Source of the DNA: Desulfonatronum thiodismutans
GTDB lineage: Bacteria; Desulfobacterota; Desulfovibrionia; Desulfovibrionales; Desulfonatronaceae
Direction of reading: 5' to 3'
Assembly (NCBI RefSeq): GCF_000717475.1
Contig: NZ_JPIK01000004.1
Span: 124,001 to 188,000 of the forward strand
DNA length: 64,000 nt
The position numbers and the translations under genes were made by a program. The notes under the pieces were generated by a model that did not search any database, was not told the DNA's origin, and saw nothing but the letters and a program-made list of their open reading frames with translations. Below, one piece after another: positions 60,620 to 64,000 of this stretch; positions within the stretch are counted from its first letter, which is position 1; the number at the start of each line of letters is the position of its first letter.

Positions 60620-61162
60620 TCAATCACACGCCCCACTCTCAGTCCTTATTCGCCCGGCCGAATTGACCCGGATGCACCTCGATCGTCCTTTGCTAGTAAC
60701 ATTAAAGCCATGTCCTGCATCATCGCCTTCCTCATAACCGATTTCATCGGCAACTTCTTTAACGAGACGGCCATCAGGTCGAAAAGCGATTATTGCATTG
60801 TCTTCATCAAAATATCCGAATCCACCAAATGACTCAGGCTCTTTCAAGCCTTCCCGCACTCTAATAGGAATATCATTATTGTCTTCGTCAGTGAAATAAA
60901 CCAGCCACCCCTGGCCCCAATCCCCACCTGTCGCACAGCTTGTTCCATTGGAACTTCTGCAGACATATACATCGACACCCCGCTTCATCGCCTCGCTCCT
61001 CGCCAGATTCAGCGCCGAAACAAACTCGTTGGCCACGGTACTGGTCCGCGTATTACCGATGAACACGTTGAACGCCGGAATGGCGATGGCCGTGAGGATG
61101 GCGGCGATGGCCACCACGATCAGGACTTCGATGATGGAGAAGCCATTGTTTTTTGGTGACAT
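60620..61162 (-). CDS. FimT/GspH-type minor pseudopilin (second)
   Basis: 180 residues from ATG 61162 (MSPKNNG). Very short leader, cleaved before FSIIEVLIVVAIAAILTAIA (Glu 5). Then TRTSTVANEFVSALNLARSE and AMKRGVDVYVCRSSNG (Cys), GWLVYFTDEDNND and CIRVNSAGRIRTESG, the GspH/FimT pattern. Follows the first fimT-like gene by 26 bp. Part of the pilus tip complex. Confidence 0.92.
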   Translation of the reverse strand: MSPKNNGFSIIEVLIVVAIAAILTAIAIPAFNVFIGNTRTSTVANEFVSALNLARSEAMKRGVDVYVCRSSNGTSCATGGDWGQGWLVYFTDEDNNDIPIRVREGLKEPESFGGFGYFDEDNAIIAFRPDGRLVKEVADEIGYEEGDDAGHGFNVTSKGRSRCIRVNSAGRIRTESGACD

Positions 61163-61188
61163 TATTATCCTATCTAAAACCGAATGGG

Positions 61189-61728
61189 TCACTGACAGGT
61201 GGTCTTTTCCGTCCTGACCCTCCCGGCCCGGGCCAGGACAAATTTCACCCCGCGTTCCTGACGGCAGAGGGTCAGGGTGCCGGCCTGGAACGCGCCGCTG
61301 ACGTACTGGGTCGAACCGTTGCCGACGTATGACACATAGTTGCGTACGGGCATGTTCCCGGTCAAGATCGTCTCGCCGCGCAGCGGGCCGCGAACTCTGA
61401 GGATGTCTTTGGCTTCATCCACTTGAGCCAGATTGCCCGCATCCACGAACACGATCCATCCCTGCTCCCAGCCTCCCTGGGTAACACACTGCAAACCGTC
61501 CGCACTTTTGCAGATCGTGACCCGCTGATTGCGCTTGATGGCTTCGCTGCGGGCATAGCTCAGGGTGGACAAAAACTCGTGGGCCGTGGTGGACATCCCG
61601 GCACTGCGATACATCCCCGCCAGATAGGGCGCACTGACCGCCATCAAAACCAAGGCGATAAGAATGGCGACCAGAACCTCAATAAAGGTCAGGCCGGAAG
61701 AATTTCGAGGCGAAGAGCGAATGGGCAC
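61189..61728 (-). CDS. fimT: FimT/GspH-type minor pseudopilin (first)
   Basis: 179 residues from GTG 61728 (VPIRSSPRNSSG); no ATG fits, and the frame is open to 61938 without a signal. Leader cleaved at SSG before LTFIEVLVAILIALVLMAVS (Glu 5). Then STTAHEFLSTLSYARSEAIK, NQRVTICKSADGLQC, GWEQGWIVFVDAGN and LARAGRVRTEKTTC, all GspH/FimT features. First gene of the minor-pilin cluster; a c-di-GMP riboswitch candidate lies about 150 bp upstream of the start. Confidence 0.88.
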   Translation of the reverse strand: MPIRSSPRNSSGLTFIEVLVAILIALVLMAVSAPYLAGMYRSAGMSTTAHEFLSTLSYARSEAIKRNQRVTICKSADGLQCVTQGGWEQGWIVFVDAGNLAQVDEAKDILRVRGPLRGETILTGNMPVRNYVSYVGNGSTQYVSGAFQAGTLTLCRQERGVKFVLARAGRVRTEKTTCQ

Positions 61729-62109
61729 AGCCGGTTCAAAGAGATAAAATGCTGGAGAAGGGTTGCCCGGTGGACAGGAGCATCGAAACAAGCGGAGAAG
61801 TGAAAAGAAAAGAGCATTGCCGGTCCGGCGGAAGGGAACGAGAGCAGGGAGAAAGCAGGAGGAAAAACCCCTCTTCGGTCCGGCGGCCCCGCTACCCTGT
61901 TTCAAAACGAAATGTAGGCCGGTGGCTTTGCGTCGCACCCTTTCGGTGTGCTTTGCCCTTGTCAGACACTTTGGGATTCACTATATTTTGCTCTCAAATA
62001 TATGTCCAGTAGTTTTTCCGAACCAAGGTAATCCATTCTAAACTTTCTTGGAGACTTTTTCAGAAGGCGCACACAAACCCGTGCCGGAACAAAAGGAGAT
62101 GTCCGTCCC
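61729..62109. other. Intergenic region between the minor-pilin cluster and the mazEF-like pair
   Basis: 381 bp. It holds the c-di-GMP riboswitch candidate, the leader of the fimT gene, and the promoter of the divergent antitoxin gene. No further gene is seen. Confidence 0.6.
61876..61966 (-). ncRNA. Class I cyclic di-GMP riboswitch (GEMM-I) candidate in the minor-pilin leader
   Basis: On the minus strand the order of conserved blocks is AAGGGCAAAGC, ACCGAAAGGGT (GAAA tetraloop hairpin), GCGACGCAAAGCCACCGGCC, TA, a second hairpin, and GGGTAGCGGGGCCGCC. These match the GEMM-I aptamer of Vibrio cholerae Vc2 (AGGGCAAA..CGAAAG..GACGCAAAGCC..CGGCCTA..GGTAGCGGGG). It is oriented toward fimT. The following GAGGGGTTTTT may be part of an expression platform. 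In other bacteria this riboswitch controls pili and motility genes. Confidence 0.85.
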
Positions 62110-62370
62110 ATGTCGACCGCGATTCTCAGCCACCCCGTCCGACTAAATGTCTCGATTTCTAGAGAGATGAAAGACCGTTTGTCGATGATATCCGAGACGC
62201 GACAGAAAAAGATTTCCGCTCTTGTCAGAGAATCCATCGATGAAAAAATCAATAAGATCGAAGAAGAGTTGATTGCTGACCAAATGAAGGCCGCTTACCA
62301 AGCTTTAGCGGAGGAAAATCTACGTACCAGCGATGACTTTAAATTCGTGGATGCTGAAAATCTCCGATAA
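62110..62370 (+). CDS. Ribbon-helix-helix antitoxin (MazE/CopG-like)
   Basis: 86 residues. An N-terminal ribbon-helix-helix is visible: LSHPVRLNVSISREMKDRLS, then KKISALVRESIDEKINKIE. The acidic C-terminal tail (AEENLRTSDDFKF) would wrap the toxin. It starts 18 bp before the MazF-type gene ends of the spacer (62371-62387), a normal toxin-antitoxin arrangement, and should repress its own promoter in the 61.9-62.1 kb interval. Confidence 0.85.
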   Translation: MSTAILSHPVRLNVSISREMKDRLSMISETRQKKISALVRESIDEKINKIEEELIADQMKAAYQALAEENLRTSDDFKFVDAENLR

Positions 62371-62387
62371 TCCACCAGAATCCGATC

Positions 62388-62732
62388 ATGACCTTACAAC
62401 GTGGCGACATATATTACGCCAAACTCGATCCCGTTATCGGGAGGGAAACCGGGAAGACGCGGCCGGTGCTCATCGTCCAAAATGATATCGGCAATACCTT
62501 CTCGCCCACGACAATCATCGCTGTAATCACTGAGTATTCAGAGAAAAAAGCATCATACCCCATCTGTGTGCCCATCCCTCAAGGAGGCGGCCTGCGAAAG
62601 CAGTCTATTGTCAATTTGTCGCAAATCAGAACCATAGACAAAAGTCGACTCGTCTTACCCAGACTGACGCACCTTTCTCAGGAACTTATGTCCGACGTTG
62701 AAAGAGCTCTCCGATTAAGTTTGGCATTGTAA
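62388..62732 (+). CDS. mazF: MazF/PemK-type mRNA interferase toxin
   Basis: 114 residues, the usual length. MTLQRGDIYYAKLDPVIGRE, KTRPVLIVQNDIGN, TIIAVITEYSEKK, CVPIPQGGGLRKQSIVNLSQ and IRTIDKSRL cover the whole EndoA/MazF fold, including the R and T catalytic positions in the KTRPVL and LSQIRT segments. Cleaves single-stranded RNA when freed from its antitoxin. Complete, unlike several other toxin-antitoxin genes nearby. Confidence 0.92.
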   Translation: MTLQRGDIYYAKLDPVIGRETGKTRPVLIVQNDIGNTFSPTTIIAVITEYSEKKASYPICVPIPQGGGLRKQSIVNLSQIRTIDKSRLVLPRLTHLSQELMSDVERALRLSLAL

Positions 62733-62733
62733 C

Positions 62734-62760
62734 AAAAAGGGGCCAAATGGCCCCTTTTTT
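62734..62760 (+). terminator. Rho-independent terminator
   Basis: AAAAAGGGGCCA/TGGCCCCTTTTTT hairpin immediately after the mazF stop. Flanking A and T runs let it also serve the convergent proC gene. Confidence 0.9.
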
Positions 62761-62788
62761 ATTTGCGTTGACGGACCGGACGTACAAA

Positions 62789-63595
62789 TTACTCCTCCCC
62801 CAGCTCCCGGCTCCGCTGCTCCGCCTCGTGCACGGCGTCAATAATCGAGCCGCGGACCGCCGTTCTGTCCAGGTGATTCAGCGCGGCAATGGTCGTACCC
62901 GCGGGGGAGGTGACCATATGCTGCAGGGTGCTCAGGCTGAAGCCGGTTTCCTGGGCCAACTTGACCGAGCCTTCCAGCAACCCGGCGACCATCTGCTCGG
63001 CCTGGGGCCGCCCCAGACCCGCTGAGACCCCGGCCTGGACCAGGGCGTCCATAAAATGGAACACATAGGCCGGTCCCGAGCCCACCAGGGCGGTGAAAGC
63101 GTGGAAATACCGCTCCGGCAGAATGTGGACCTGACCCAGCAGACCCAGGAGTTCCATGATCGTTGCTTGCCCAGCCTCGGTCAGCTTCGGGTCTTCGAAG
63201 CAGACCGCGCTGACCCCGGAGCGGACCATGGCCGGAGTGTTGGGCATGACCCGGACCACGGCGCAGCGCTCTTCCGACCAGGCCCGCAGCTGCTCCATCC
63301 CGATGCCTGCGGCTATGGATATCAGACAGATCTCCGGTCGCAGGGCCGGAAAGGCCTCGGCCAGAACCTTGGACATGATTTGCGGCTTGACCGCCAGAAA
63401 AACAAAGTCCGCGTCGCGAAGCACGTCTTCAATGCTCCGCGCCGCGACAAAGCCCGACACTCCAGCCAGGTTTTGGGCCTTGCTCCGGTCCGGATCATAC
63501 CCGTGAATGGACGTGTCCGGGCGAGTGGAGACGGCCTTGATCAGAGCCGCCCCCATGTTCCCGAGCCCGATGCACCCGATGCGCAAGGCACTCAT
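62789..63595 (-). CDS. proC: Pyrroline-5-carboxylate reductase
   Basis: 268 residues from ATG 63595. Last step of proline synthesis, using NAD(P)H. Rossmann start [62 protein letters not shown], the [17 protein letters not shown] core, [10 protein letters not shown] and [15 protein letters not shown] longer frame runs up to the window edge, but the upstream part overlaps ndk in another frame and is not coding. The ATG overlaps the ndk stop (ATGA), so the two are co-translated. Confidence 0.96.
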   Translation of the reverse strand: MSALRIGCIGLGNMGAALIKAVSTRPDTSIHGYDPDRSKAQNLAGVSGFVAARSIEDVLRDADFVFLAVKPQIMSKVLAEAFPALRPEICLISIAAGIGMEQLRAWSEERCAVVRVMPNTPAMVRSGVSAVCFEDPKLTEAGQATIMELLGLLGQVHILPERYFHAFTALVGSGPAYVFHFMDALVQAGVSAGLGRPQAEQMVAGLLEGSVKLAQETGFSLSTLQHMVTSPAGTTIAALNHLDRTAVRGSIIDAVHEAEQRSRELGEE

Positions 63596-64000
63596 CCCTG
63601 CTGCTCCATGGCATTGAAGAAATAGGGAATTTCCTGACCCGCGGTCTCCGGGGCGTCGGAGCCGTGCACCGTGTTCCGCTCCACGTCCAGGGCCAAATCC
63701 TTGCGAATGGTGCCTTCGGCTGCGTTGGCCGGATTGGTGGCACCCATCAGGTCCCGCCAGCGGGCAATGGCGTTGTCGCCTTCCAAAACCGCGGCCACGA
63801 TGGGTCCGGAGGTCATGTAACTCACCAGGCTCTGAAAAAACGGACGCTCCTTGTGCACCGCGTAGAAGCCCTCGGCCTGAGCCGTGGTCAGCCGCAGCTT
63901 GCGCAGAGCCACGATCCGCAATCCCGCGGACTCGATCCGGGTCAACACATTTCCAATCAAATTCCGCTCCACGCCATCCGGCTTGATCATGCAAAGGGTA
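63592..64000 (-). CDS. ndk: Nucleoside diphosphate kinase (5' end outside window)
   Basis: 136 residues visible; the first few lie beyond the window edge (the frame runs on before [10 protein letters not shown]). Transfers phosphate among nucleoside di- and triphosphates. Features: [52 protein letters not shown], and the active-site His in RNTVHGSDA followed by [12 protein letters not shown]. Four-base overlap with proC. Confidence 0.95.
   Translation of the reverse strand, partial: TLCMIKPDGVERNLIGNVLTRIESAGLRIVALRKLRLTTAQAEGFYAVHKERPFFQSLVSYMTSGPIVAAVLEGDNAIARWRDLMGATNPANAAEGTIRKDLALDVERNTVHGSDAPETAGQEIPYFFNAMEQQG

Noticed and set aside
63596..63994. Upstream extension of the proC frame to the window edge
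   Set aside because: It covers ndk in another frame of the same strand, and ndk is unmistakable; proC homologues start at 63595.

Overview
The window looks like part of a chromosome of a moderately GC-rich deltaproteobacterium, most likely from the Desulfovibrionales. This is inferred from content: sigma-54 activators, a DUF4416 protein, a family II pyrophosphatase, split DUF1538 proteins with a PII protein, and many PAS-rich hybrid kinases. No rRNA, CRISPR array or intact transposase was found. One tRNA (Pro, CGG) is present.

Region by region: 0-5.2 kb holds two paralogous NtrC-type regulators flanking a YeiH-like exporter with a long N-terminal extension, preceded by a candidate sigma-54 promoter. 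5.2-7 kb is a PII/DUF1538 operon. 7.2-12.7 kb is a BMP-type (nucleoside/purine) ABC transporter with xanthine-guanine phosphoribosyltransferase. 12.7-15.1 kb is an accessory spot with a PilZ protein, an IS-like relic, a RelE-type toxin whose antitoxin is truncated, and tRNA-Pro. 15.3-22.6 kb is housekeeping: an HD-GYP response regulator, CheB, pyrophosphatase, a ComEA-like protein, hisB-lipoprotein-hisA-metallochaperone, and DUF4416. 22.7-48 kb is a sensor-kinase island with seven large kinases, one decayed kinase, a periplasmic binding protein co-translated with a PocR-domain kinase, an AAA/DUF4143 ATPase and an EAL-domain relic. 48.2-61.9 kb is a type IV minor-pilin cluster (pilE, pilY1, pilX, pilW, pilV and two fimT/gspH genes) on the minus strand, broken in two places by toxin-antitoxin genes. 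62-64 kb holds a RHH/MazF pair, proC and the start of ndk.

How it fits together: cyclic di-GMP recurs as a theme. There is a PilZ receptor, an HD-GYP phosphodiesterase, an EAL relic and, in the leader of the minor-pilin cluster, a sequence matching the class I c-di-GMP riboswitch. The kinases fall into three paralogous core types, each reused with different sensor modules. The locus binding protein - PocR kinase - LytS-type kinase appears to have been duplicated, with the two copies decaying reciprocally.

Small repeats are prominent. A 153-bp MITE has two copies in opposite orientation, each with a perfect 8-bp target duplication and each just upstream of a start codon. A palindromic element of about 129 bp (two full copies, one partial) supplies the TAG stop codon of the gene before it. 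Related low-complexity DNA is inserted in frame within receiver domains.
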